From positions 1 to 64,000 of the forward strand of contig NZ_RYFG02000119.1 of assembly GCF_003994235.2 (NCBI RefSeq): 64,000 nt of DNA. Reading direction: 5' to 3'. This DNA is from Candidatus Methylobacter oryzae. GTDB taxonomy: Bacteria > Pseudomonadota > Gammaproteobacteria > Methylococcales > Methylomonadaceae. A program made the translations under genes and the position numbers. Below are positions 56,287 to 64,000 of this stretch, piece after piece; position 1 is the first letter of the stretch; each line of letters starts with the position of its first letter. A model generated the notes under the pieces. That model had not been told where the DNA came from. It searched no databases and saw only the letters and a list, made by a program, of their open reading frames with translations.

Positions 56287-59035
56287 CGTTCCTTGGTTCT
56301 CTTTCTAAAACTCGCCATAAATCCGGCCAATTTTCTGCTGGAATATACGACTCCATACGCCGAATAAAAGCACAAAATTCGCTAAACTCCTTCGTATCGA
56401 CTGGCAGTTCATCTGCTATTCGATTCATAACAGTAATGAAATTATCAATCCGTTCTACAGGGTCATCAAAACGATACAGACCAAAAATTAACTCGGGAAT
56501 TAATGACCAAAGAGCTGATTCGGTATGCAATGCATTGAACGCTTTATGTATTAAACGCTCACGCAAACTTAAAGTTGGCTCACTTTGTAATCGACCGAGC
56601 AGCCCGGCTTGTGCCCAAAATAACTTTTCGTTGGCTTGATTAAATACGTTTTCTTCGATAAGTGTTTCAATAAAATCGACCAATTGCTCAACAAATTCAA
56701 GCCCTACTGGGTAACGAGCCAGAATGGAAAAGTAGCTAGTCAAAAGATTGTAATCCCCTTTGTTAAGTGCTTCTGCCCAAAAACCCATAGGATAGTTTTG
56801 CATAAGCGATTGCTCGCCAGATAATTGAGCTAGAAGTTGTCCTGCATATGTCCAGCCTTGATTGCTGATGGCGCTATTTTTGTGATTGTTTATAAAATCG
56901 GTTGGCTCAAGAAATTCAAACTGTCGAAACTTAGAATGATCCAGCGTATTGCACGTTCTCAATAAAGGCTGAACTATTTCAATCACGGTTTGCTGTACAT
57001 TATTCAAGTAATCAACATCTCGCCTGAGTATGCCTAACGTTCCACCAATAATTGTTCGCCAACAAGAAGCTGCACTGGGCAAAATAACATCGGCGTCATT
57101 ATCAGGTACATTAACAAAAGGATTTTGCTGTGCTTGTAGTGCGGTTACAGCTTCCTTAATATTTTTTGAGGCAATAACCCAATAATCTGAATCAGAGGCT
57201 TTTTGTTGTAACATTCCGCCTAACATCCGGTCAGCATAAATATATGCCCAAGTAACACGTTGATCGTAAGTGCTATTTTTGAATTCAGCTGTAAGTTGAA
57301 AATAGTTCCAAATAAGGTGCAGCAGCTCTATATAGCGTTCAAACGCTTCATCGGTTTCAGTATTTCTATCTAGTGTTAATAAAGTTTGAATCAGCGTTTC
57401 TATCTGTTTTTGCTTGCTGACTTCATCGGGTAAGCGCAGGTATACTGCAAGCAGGTTTTGAAGAACGATTGGATTTAAACTTGTTGTAGCCAAATCATCC
57501 AGCAGTTCTGTCATTTTTTCCGCAGAAATCCATCCAGTAGAAAGTGCTTGATCAACAAGCGTGGTAAAACCAAATGGTTCCCCAAAAGGTAGCGCGGCAA
57601 CACTCGCTAAGCGTTTTTTCGTTTTGTCAGGGTTACTGGCATCGGCAAAAATCCATTCAGCCGACACTTCATGAGGGCTAGCCGATACGAGTATGTCAGT
57701 ATAAGCAGGTAGAATGTGCTGCCAATGATGGTCGGAAAGTTTAGAAATTTTGAGAGCATACTGGGCGAAAGCAAAGAAAAAATCGCCTGAACGATCACAG
57801 CAATTCCGTAGAGCCTCAGCCGCCTCATTGAAATCATCGCTGGCTAAAATAGATCGGTAGCGAGTTGAGTCATCTTCCGCTAATAGTCCTGTTTGAGCTA
57901 TTTCATCTAACCATTCAATACGTCTATCCGATACTGAATGTTCCAAACGATCAAACGGGATCAGGATGTGAAGCACGCTAGGATGTCCATTTGCGGCCTG
58001 ACCTGTTACGCAGATCATGTCGCCTACCCCATTTTGGGGTTTAAAGTCTAAAGTAATGTTTCGGCCTTTTATAATTTTGAGAAGTGGTTTTCCAACTCCT
58101 AAGTTAATGCTGGTTTCAACCAATTCTTTCCACTCGTGTTCAGGAATAGACAAATTAAGTGATTCGAGATATTCGTCTGTAGAGAAATAGCTTTTTAGAT
58201 GCGGTTCTAATGCAGGATGAATGACTAATTGAGTGAGAATCTCTTTGGGAAGATGCCGCAAGGGGTTTGTAAATGCCTTGATTGCCAGTGAACTGCTTTT
58301 GTGCCGCAAAAAGAAATTCAACTGGTTGATGACTAATTCTGTAAAACGGGATAATGCCGCCTCATGTAACAGGGGGTGATTCTGCCAAACGGGTTCTATG
58401 TTTTTAAAGAGCCACTGATAATATTCATTAATAGCACGAGATTTATTCAGAAACTGCCAAGGCAAACTCATCCTATATCCATGTTCTATTGCTAATTGCT
58501 GAATTGGTTCAATGGACAATTCTTCTAAAGCAGAATCGAATCGCCCGCGCTGAGGCTGAAATTGGTTGTATAGCCAGTCTGCCATTGCAACACGTTGCTG
58601 TATATTGAATTTGTCGGAAGTCCAAATTTCCACCATAGCTACATCAATTAGCCTATACAACTGTAGCTTAAACTCTGTTTCCTCAGGTAATAAGTCAGTG
58701 CGTAGTGGCTCTCTGTTTAGAAAAGAAGTAGAACTCAACATCAACATAACTGTCAGACGGAGATTCATCAAATGCGCGTTCTCAATCAGAGTATCAACAT
58801 TTGAATTAATCTTAGCATGTCTCAACTCTTCCATGAGGTACGTTACAGGCGGCAGGCGGTAGCTTACTCCTGCACGTATCAACTGTTGAAAACATTCACG
58901 AAATTTGCCGTCAGTGATTTTTTTACGCAAATGCAAAACAAGCAGTACATCATATATGCCGACAATAGGCTCTTGCTTTGAGAGGCAAGGATAGCTACTG
59001 AGCAAACGATCATCTATCCATACAGGACAATTCAT
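56276..59035 (-). CDS. Large protein of unknown function in candidate conflict operon
   Basis: I do not recognise this 919-residue protein. It is mostly helical by composition, with no obvious signal peptide or membrane helix, and a central segment (FKPQNGVGDMICVTGQAANG, HPSVLHILIPFDRLEHSV) of mixed beta character. It begins eight bases after the TPR/PIN-like gene and overlaps the XRE gene, so the four genes are almost certainly one transcript. Base composition is visibly more AT-rich than the housekeeping genes. Confidence 0.75.
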   Translation of the reverse strand: MNCPVWIDDRLLSSYPCLSKQEPIVGIYDVLLVLHLRKKITDGKFRECFQQLIRAGVSYRLPPVTYLMEELRHAKINSNVDTLIENAHLMNLRLTVMLMLSSTSFLNREPLRTDLLPEETEFKLQLYRLIDVAMVEIWTSDKFNIQQRVAMADWLYNQFQPQRGRFDSALEELSIEPIQQLAIEHGYRMSLPWQFLNKSRAINEYYQWLFKNIEPVWQNHPLLHEAALSRFTELVINQLNFFLRHKSSSLAIKAFTNPLRHLPKEILTQLVIHPALEPHLKSYFSTDEYLESLNLSIPEHEWKELVETSINLGVGKPLLKIIKGRNITLDFKPQNGVGDMICVTGQAANGHPSVLHILIPFDRLEHSVSDRRIEWLDEIAQTGLLAEDDSTRYRSILASDDFNEAAEALRNCCDRSGDFFFAFAQYALKISKLSDHHWQHILPAYTDILVSASPHEVSAEWIFADASNPDKTKKRLASVAALPFGEPFGFTTLVDQALSTGWISAEKMTELLDDLATTSLNPIVLQNLLAVYLRLPDEVSKQKQIETLIQTLLTLDRNTETDEAFERYIELLHLIWNYFQLTAEFKNSTYDQRVTWAYIYADRMLGGMLQQKASDSDYWVIASKNIKEAVTALQAQQNPFVNVPDNDADVILPSAASCWRTIIGGTLGILRRDVDYLNNVQQTVIEIVQPLLRTCNTLDHSKFRQFEFLEPTDFINNHKNSAISNQGWTYAGQLLAQLSGEQSLMQNYPMGFWAEALNKGDYNLLTSYFSILARYPVGLEFVEQLVDFIETLIEENVFNQANEKLFWAQAGLLGRLQSEPTLSLRERLIHKAFNALHTESALWSLIPELIFGLYRFDDPVERIDNFITVMNRIADELPVDTKEFSEFCAFIRRMESYIPAENWPDLWRVLEREPRNVDG

Positions 59036-59042
59036 CGTTTCG

Positions 59043-60932
59043 CTAAAAAAAAAGCTCCGTTAATTCATTTGTTAAAGGCAATTGGTACAACTTATCATGC
59101 TGTTCCGTTGGATTCGGCCGCAATGCGAGCATTTTAAGTTTGCCGTTGGACAATAGCCTCTTGAGTTCAGATCGTAACGACTCCAACGACTTTTTAATCT
59201 CCTGCCGGTAACGAAAACCTTCAATTTCCGCACATAACTGGTCGCGTATGCTTTCAAGACAATAGAATTGAAAAACACGGCTGGCAGCTTCCAAGACATT
59301 CAGTTGGGTTAGATGTTTTAAGAAAGCACTATCCACCAACAGCTTTGTACCATCAGTCAATTGTTCGACACTAGTCAAATTCGGGGCACATGTGAATAAT
59401 CGTTTAACTGGGCTGTCTTCTAAGGATAACTCCCCCCTATTTTCAAGGGCAGTAAAGATATCAGCATAAGAAATTCTCAGCATTTCTAAAGCAGGAGGAA
59501 TGCTTCCTGATTCAAAAAGCTCGGTCGCAAACAGCTCGGTTACAATTAATAAATCTTCCTGGGTAGCTAATGCCCATTCAATGCGGTCTTGTAGTTGCAG
59601 TCCGTTAAAATCACCAAGCTCTAATTGTGGATCTGGTAATAAGGTGATAGGTAACTCGCTTAAGTCATTGAGCAGTTTTTCTGCTTGCTCGACACGGTCA
59701 ACCTGCACTTCTGCCAGTCGATGTATTTCATCTTGAATCAATCCAAGTAAAGAAGGTGAAATATAAATGACTTCAAAACAGTCGGTAAGACTCGAAAAGA
59801 GTTTGAGTTGGTGGGCTATAAGACATGCTGAATAGTCCATGCTCAAGGCGTTACTTTCCCAATCGTCAGAAGGTTCAACTGAGCGTCCAGCATAAGCGAT
59901 TGGAAATGGCACCTGTTCGCGTAACGGCTTACTGCGGTTGTGATGCCATCGCCAATAAAATTCCTCTCCTAATAAAGCTCTTCTATTATCTAATAAAAGA
60001 TGTATCGGTAGCTGACCTGCAAGAAATTGCTGCCAGTTTGCTCTACTGTTCTCCTGATATTCTTGTTCCCATTGTAAAAGTGCAGGTAGTTTAATTTCCC
60101 GCACTAAGCCGCTGTCTGGAAATTTCTGGTGCAACACCGCCAATTGCATTCCTGCCCAATCACTATGTCCAGAATTAAAACCAATCATCATCGCAGCTTG
60201 AAGTAATTGCGGATCATTGGGGAAGCACTCAACAGCTTCTTTTGCATACTGAAATGCCCCATCGCGGTCATTAGCCAAAGCATAATGTGCGATTTGCATT
60301 AAAACTTGAGGCGTTTGAAAACCTTGTTCAACACCCTGCTTTAATAGCTCAATGGCACGCGGAATATCGCCCATCCGTGCTTGCAAATTAGCTCGTTGTA
60401 CCAAAAGCCATTCATTTGGCTTTGCCTGCCATAACTGTTCACTGGCTTCCCATGCCGGTCTATACTGCCCTTGAGCTATTTGTACTGACATACAACTGGC
60501 GTGAAAATTATTCATTAAGCCATCGCGTTCAAATACAGGCCGGTATTGTTCTAAGACAGCCAAAGCTTCTATGGGTTTATTTAATGACCATAACGCTTGG
60601 GCAAGCTTTTCGGCAATATGCGCTGGAGTTTCTTCTTCGAAACGATCCAAACAAACACCGGCTGATTCAGCCAGTTCATTCCACATGCGTTCTTGATGAT
60701 AGATGCAGACAAGATTAATGTGATCAAGCCTCGTGCCTGGATTGTTCGCCAACTCTTTCGCAATAGCGAGCCCATCAGAAATTTTGCCACAACGTAGCCA
60801 ATAACCTGCCTTAACTCGCCGGTATTCGGCACAGTCATCCAATTCAGTTATGCGCTCTGCTAATTCATTCAATCTTCCTAATGACTCAGCTGTGAACAGC
60901 GCGATCAAGCCAATATACCTTTCTATCTTCAT
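59043..60932 (-). CDS. TPR protein with possible C-terminal PIN-like domain
   Basis: About 629 residues from the ATG at 60932. The N-terminal two-fifths is tetratricopeptide-like (for example KAGYWLRCGKISDGLAIAKE, ALWSLNKPIEALAVLEQYRP, RANLQARMGDIPRAIELLKQ). The C-terminal part has LSMDYSACLIAHQLKLF and FEVIYISPSLLGLIQDEIHR, which recall PIN-like nuclease domains fused to TPRs, but I cannot assign the acidic triad firmly. It overlaps the nucleosidase-TPR gene by 47 bases; an upstream start would overlap more. Function not known. Confidence 0.7.
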   Translation of the reverse strand: MKIERYIGLIALFTAESLGRLNELAERITELDDCAEYRRVKAGYWLRCGKISDGLAIAKELANNPGTRLDHINLVCIYHQERMWNELAESAGVCLDRFEEETPAHIAEKLAQALWSLNKPIEALAVLEQYRPVFERDGLMNNFHASCMSVQIAQGQYRPAWEASEQLWQAKPNEWLLVQRANLQARMGDIPRAIELLKQGVEQGFQTPQVLMQIAHYALANDRDGAFQYAKEAVECFPNDPQLLQAAMMIGFNSGHSDWAGMQLAVLHQKFPDSGLVREIKLPALLQWEQEYQENSRANWQQFLAGQLPIHLLLDNRRALLGEEFYWRWHHNRSKPLREQVPFPIAYAGRSVEPSDDWESNALSMDYSACLIAHQLKLFSSLTDCFEVIYISPSLLGLIQDEIHRLAEVQVDRVEQAEKLLNDLSELPITLLPDPQLELGDFNGLQLQDRIEWALATQEDLLIVTELFATELFESGSIPPALEMLRISYADIFTALENRGELSLEDSPVKRLFTCAPNLTSVEQLTDGTKLLVDSAFLKHLTQLNVLEAASRVFQFYCLESIRDQLCAEIEGFRYRQEIKKSLESLRSELKRLLSNGKLKMLALRPNPTEQHDKLYQLPLTNELTELFF

Positions 60933-62841
60933 CGTTTGTCGAGAAACGGTTTTCAAATCGCAAGAGATGTTGCCATGCGGGTTCTTCTTGGTCTGTATGC
61001 AATAGTAAATCCGTGTACAACTCAATTTGCCAAGTCGGAGCATACGGCTGTTGACAGGCTTTATGCAGAGCTTCAAGAGTATGACTCCAGTCGTAATCAA
61101 CCTTCAGTCGCATCAGACAAAGAATTGGTGCAGGATCGATTGGATTTTCAGTAAGGACAGATTTTGCTTTTTCAATTGCATTGGTATGTTTGTCGGGCAA
61201 ACAAACACAGACAGCAAGATAAGCGCCTATAATTGCTTGCCTAACTTCGTTTCTTGGCTCTGAGTTCATATTCTTTAGCGCTTGCTCCAAATAACCCAGA
61301 GCTACTCGCATTTGTTGCTCTCGATTGCTGTCAAGCGAAAACATATCAGATATAAAGAATTGTGGCGGTATAACGCCAGTGCTATGAAGTTCAATAGGCA
61401 GTGCTTGCCAAAATGCAATATAGCCAGCAGTTAGTTGAAAGAGAATATTGTCCTGATTTTTAGACAGCGCGGGTTCAAACGTTTGCCATGCTCTGTCTGC
61501 GTTTCGCGCAGATAACAAACAAAGTGCTTGTAATCGTAGCATTTCGTCAGTGATAGGAATTGCCAGCTTACCCATAAAGTCGTCAACTTCGACGAATCGG
61601 CTGAAGTCGAGCAGATATTTTAGTGCGTTTATTGCGACAGCTTCAGAATCAAGTGGTGTAAGAACAGCAATAGCATCTTCAAATTGCTTTTCTGCTGCAA
61701 ATTCAAAAGCACGGTAAGTTCGATCGTCCAATTGTGGATTAAGACGGCGGGCGGTTTTGTAGTAAGAGGTGTATTCCTCAGTAGGCTTACCGTCTTCTTG
61801 CGCGCAGCGAGCTGCATGATAAAAATAGCGCGCTTGAATATCTTGAGGAATCGGACTGCCGGTTAGTGAAGCCAGTTCAACGGTTAATTTATTCCACGCA
61901 TCTTCGATTTTTCCCGCTCCACGCATTGCAATTATCGATTCAAGCTTTTCTGCATAAACGCCTCCGAGCTCAGAGCGCAACTGCTCTAACTCTGAGGAAG
62001 AAGAGGAATCTATTATTTTTGATTTTGTGTCAACGCCAATGTAACTAGTTTCTGAAGTATAGAGTGAGGTATTCCCGCTTTTAAAGCCTGGTGGTCGTCC
62101 TAAAGGGGCATGTTGTAGCGCATGAAGAACAAAATCAGTAGCATTTTGTGCGGCCTGTTGTTGTCGCTCCTTTTTGTCTTGGTGCTTGTTTCCGTCAGCC
62201 CAGTCGCAAATAGCCTTAACTAATATCCAATCGACTTTTTCATCTTGACAAGTTGTATAGAGCCCTGCGCCTTCCATTTCTCCACCAATGGCTTCAGACG
62301 CTAGCTTTATTAACGATTTTCGGTAGTTAAAGTTATCTACCAATTTTTCACCACTTAATATCAAACCAAACTCAACCTTAGCGCCATCCCAATCCAAATG
62401 TGCGCTTTGTAAGTAATTTACTAATCTACTTGAAGCATGAGGTTTGTCGCCACGTGGTACGATTTTGCCATTTTTACCAACTCTCTGAGTTTCATAAAGC
62501 ATCAATTGCTTGGAGACCAAAATATCGCCGATTGACTGATCCTGCTCATTAATGCCAAAAGCGATACCCACCATGATGACAGCATGGGGATTTAACGCCG
62601 TGATTCCTTTTTGTACGGCTTGCTGCGCCGCTCCCAATCCCACAGCTCCCATTTCCGATAGAGCCATGAGGATCTTAGAACTATGAATTTCACCCAGATC
62701 TCGATAAACTCGATCATCTATAGTGATTGCTTTTGCTTTATTGCCAGTTGCTTGTTCGAAAGCTTTAAGTACCGCTAAACTTTCAACTCGAGTGACAGTA
62801 ATAATCAAAACATCAGCATTAACGATTTGTGAATTAGGCAT
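60886..62841 (-). CDS. Nucleoside phosphorylase/nucleosidase-TPR fusion
   Basis: A 651-residue protein. Residues about 8-245 form a PNP/UDP-phosphorylase-like domain resembling MTA/SAH nucleosidase: DVLIITVTRVESLAVLKAF, VGIAFGINEQDQSIGDILVS, the ribose-binding GGEMEGAGLY and the base-contacting VKAICDWADG. After a Ser-rich linker, about 300-640 is TPR-like. Such phosphorylase domains fused to repeats occur in bacterial conflict and defence systems as sensors or nucleotide-consuming effectors. It heads a four-gene operon. The ATG has AAGGA upstream. Defence function is inference. Confidence 0.8.
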   Translation of the reverse strand: MPNSQIVNADVLIITVTRVESLAVLKAFEQATGNKAKAITIDDRVYRDLGEIHSSKILMALSEMGAVGLGAAQQAVQKGITALNPHAVIMVGIAFGINEQDQSIGDILVSKQLMLYETQRVGKNGKIVPRGDKPHASSRLVNYLQSAHLDWDGAKVEFGLILSGEKLVDNFNYRKSLIKLASEAIGGEMEGAGLYTTCQDEKVDWILVKAICDWADGNKHQDKKERQQQAAQNATDFVLHALQHAPLGRPPGFKSGNTSLYTSETSYIGVDTKSKIIDSSSSSELEQLRSELGGVYAEKLESIIAMRGAGKIEDAWNKLTVELASLTGSPIPQDIQARYFYHAARCAQEDGKPTEEYTSYYKTARRLNPQLDDRTYRAFEFAAEKQFEDAIAVLTPLDSEAVAINALKYLLDFSRFVEVDDFMGKLAIPITDEMLRLQALCLLSARNADRAWQTFEPALSKNQDNILFQLTAGYIAFWQALPIELHSTGVIPPQFFISDMFSLDSNREQQMRVALGYLEQALKNMNSEPRNEVRQAIIGAYLAVCVCLPDKHTNAIEKAKSVLTENPIDPAPILCLMRLKVDYDWSHTLEALHKACQQPYAPTWQIELYTDLLLHTDQEEPAWQHLLRFENRFSTNDEDRKVYWLDRAVHS

Positions 62842-62974
62842 AACGCTATTCCTTTACTTATAAATTTTAAAATTCCATGAACAAAACAATTTCGCGACTC
62901 CTTTCATCATTAGCTTTCTCATTCCCTCTTACATCGTTTCACCTTTGCTTTGTATTTACCAAAATTTTAAAAAC

Positions 62975-63454
62975 TTAACCAAAAACCACATCAGCTCGTT
63001 TGATGAACTCAATAAAGCTGATGCAAGGAACCGAAACCTCCGCCATACCGCACACAGCAGGAATCTTGTAGTTAGGGAGTTCCTTGGGAAGAGCAGTTTG
63101 TTTCCGCTCGTCTGAAACCAATTCAGCATTATGCTGCCGCGCCGTAGCAATAATAAGTAAATCGTTTTCGCCAACACCGGATCTATATTGGTCACCCACA
63201 ATGCCAAGTAAATGCTTGATGCGGAGGGCATCTTGTAATATCGCATTACTGATTTCAATCAGTTTCAGATCGTTGTTTTTGAGCCATTTACCACAATCCG
63301 GGGCTTTATGCGCCACTTCCTCAAACGCCACGCGCGGCATTACCAGCAGCCTTTCTTCAGCCTGAGTCGCCATCCATTCCCACAAGCCAGGAAACTGGCG
63401 TATGGGATAGTTATCCCATGCGTAAATCATGGATGATGCGTCAAAAACCTGCAA
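62975..63454 (-). CDS. DUF4411 PIN-like toxin
   Basis: A 159-residue PIN-fold protein of the DUF4411 group: VFDASSMIYAWDNYP carries the first Asp, GVGENDLLIIATA the later acidic residues and VSDERKQ the last. Start is a TTG with GGAG nine bases upstream, overlapping the ImmA/IrrE gene by 14 bases. DUF4411 proteins are regularly paired with such peptidases in toxin-antitoxin-like units. Confidence 0.85.
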   Translation of the reverse strand: MQVFDASSMIYAWDNYPIRQFPGLWEWMATQAEERLLVMPRVAFEEVAHKAPDCGKWLKNNDLKLIEISNAILQDALRIKHLLGIVGDQYRSGVGENDLLIIATARQHNAELVSDERKQTALPKELPNYKIPAVCGMAEVSVPCISFIEFIKRADVVFG

Positions 63455-64000
63455 TATGACGCTCCAGTTGGTGTAAGTCGTTAATTTTCAGATTATCGAG
63501 ATAACTGCTCGCCTTGGCGAGTGTGATATATCGGGCATCCAACGCATCCAGAACCGTTCGTACAAATGTGTCGCCAAAAATATGTTTGGGTTCTCGATGC
63601 CGGTACTGACGGTTTCCGCCATCTTTTTGCTGGATTGGCATCCGCTTCTTCCATTGCCGGTAAGCTGTATATCGATCTTGAGGCAGCCGGCCGGCATCCA
63701 AGAGCCTGCGCAAAATGACCTCACCGCTGACGCCCCATGTCTTGCGCGGCCGTTCAAGCCATTCATCGTATTGCGATACCTCGTCAGGCCGTTCTTCATC
63801 ACGAATATTCGTCAAAAAAGTATCCGGCACCAATAAATGACCTGCAAAAGCATTGGCTGCTTGTTCTTTGCCTTGATGGGAATGCAAGTCCTGTTCATCG
63901 TCAATCGAACTGGTTTTATGCAGCAGTAAGTGTCCCAACTCGTGCATGAGCGTGAACGACTGCTGTGGTTCCCAATCCTGCTTCTTGATAACAATAACCG
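63441..64000 (-). CDS. ImmA/IrrE-type metallopeptidase, 5' end beyond window
   Basis: The visible part (186 codons) starts inside the gene: reading from 63998 gives IVIKKQDWEPQQSFTLMHELGHLLLH, so translation continues past the window edge and the Met at 63947 is internal. HELGH is the zinc-binding HExxH-type motif (HELGHLLLH). The rest (QAANAFAGHLLVPDTFL) is typical of ImmA/IrrE. The missing N-terminus probably carries an XRE domain. It is coupled to the PIN toxin gene. Confidence 0.88.
   Translation of the reverse strand, partial: VIVIKKQDWEPQQSFTLMHELGHLLLHKTSSIDDEQDLHSHQGKEQAANAFAGHLLVPDTFLTNIRDEERPDEVSQYDEWLERPRKTWGVSGEVILRRLLDAGRLPQDRYTAYRQWKKRMPIQQKDGGNRQYRHREPKHIFGDTFVRTVLDALDARYITLAKASSYLDNLKINDLHQLERHIAGF

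Overview
The window looks like a chromosomal segment of a gammaproteobacterium. Core genes such as hldDE/gmhA, waaC/waaF, pgi, mltF, guaBA, mutY-yggX, nth and glnE have gammaproteobacterial lengths and order. Many copper-handling genes suggest a methane-oxidising lineage (Methylococcales), but no methane monooxygenase gene is present, so that placement is inference only.

Layout: 0.1-8.4 kb is a leftward LPS-core block (hldD, hldE, gmhA, msbA, four glycosyltransferases). 8.5-11.5 kb holds two membrane proteins, a periplasmic cupredoxin and an anchored companion. 11.8-18.7 kb is housekeeping (pgi, mltF, tadA, guaA, guaB). 19.0 kb is a Cys/His-rich lipoprotein. 19.8-33.9 kb is a biosynthetic and export block. 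34.1-39.8 kb holds an isonitrile-hydratase-like lipoprotein, a TonB-dependent receptor, a VapBC pair and a FecR/FecI pair. 40-45 kb is repair and envelope genes (yggX, mutY, asmA, nth). 45.5-47.6 kb is a bufferin-type copper RiPP operon. 48-55 kb is glnE, ilvE, waaF, waaC and a second VapBC, followed by a decayed waaC tail. 56-64 kb is an AT-richer accessory region with a candidate conflict operon and an ImmA/PIN pair cut by the window edge.

The most exciting system is at 19.8-39.8 kb. A FcoT/ScoD-like hot-dog enzyme, a TauD/ScoE-like non-heme iron oxygenase and a FadD10/ScoC-like acyl ligase lie next to a large multidomain NRPS. This is the enzyme set of isonitrile lipopeptide biosynthesis, known mainly from Actinobacteria (Mycobacterium Rv0097-Rv0101, Streptomyces sco). 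Here the carrier protein is fused into the NRPS (ACP-KS-ACP-C-A-PCP-TE). The cluster carries an outer-membrane factor and EmrAB-type exporter, and sits beside a TonB receptor co-operonic with a secreted homologue of isonitrile hydratase, plus FecIR regulators. I infer a complete metallophore cycle: make, export, re-import, then destroy the isonitrile to release the metal, plausibly copper.

A second theme is interspersed palindromic DNA. An approximately 56-bp two-hairpin element occurs eight times. Three copies are read in frame inside genes (NRPS condensation domain, outer-membrane factor N-terminus, AsmA N-terminus), reminiscent of Rickettsia palindromic elements. A 135-bp element occurs three times, each between convergent genes.
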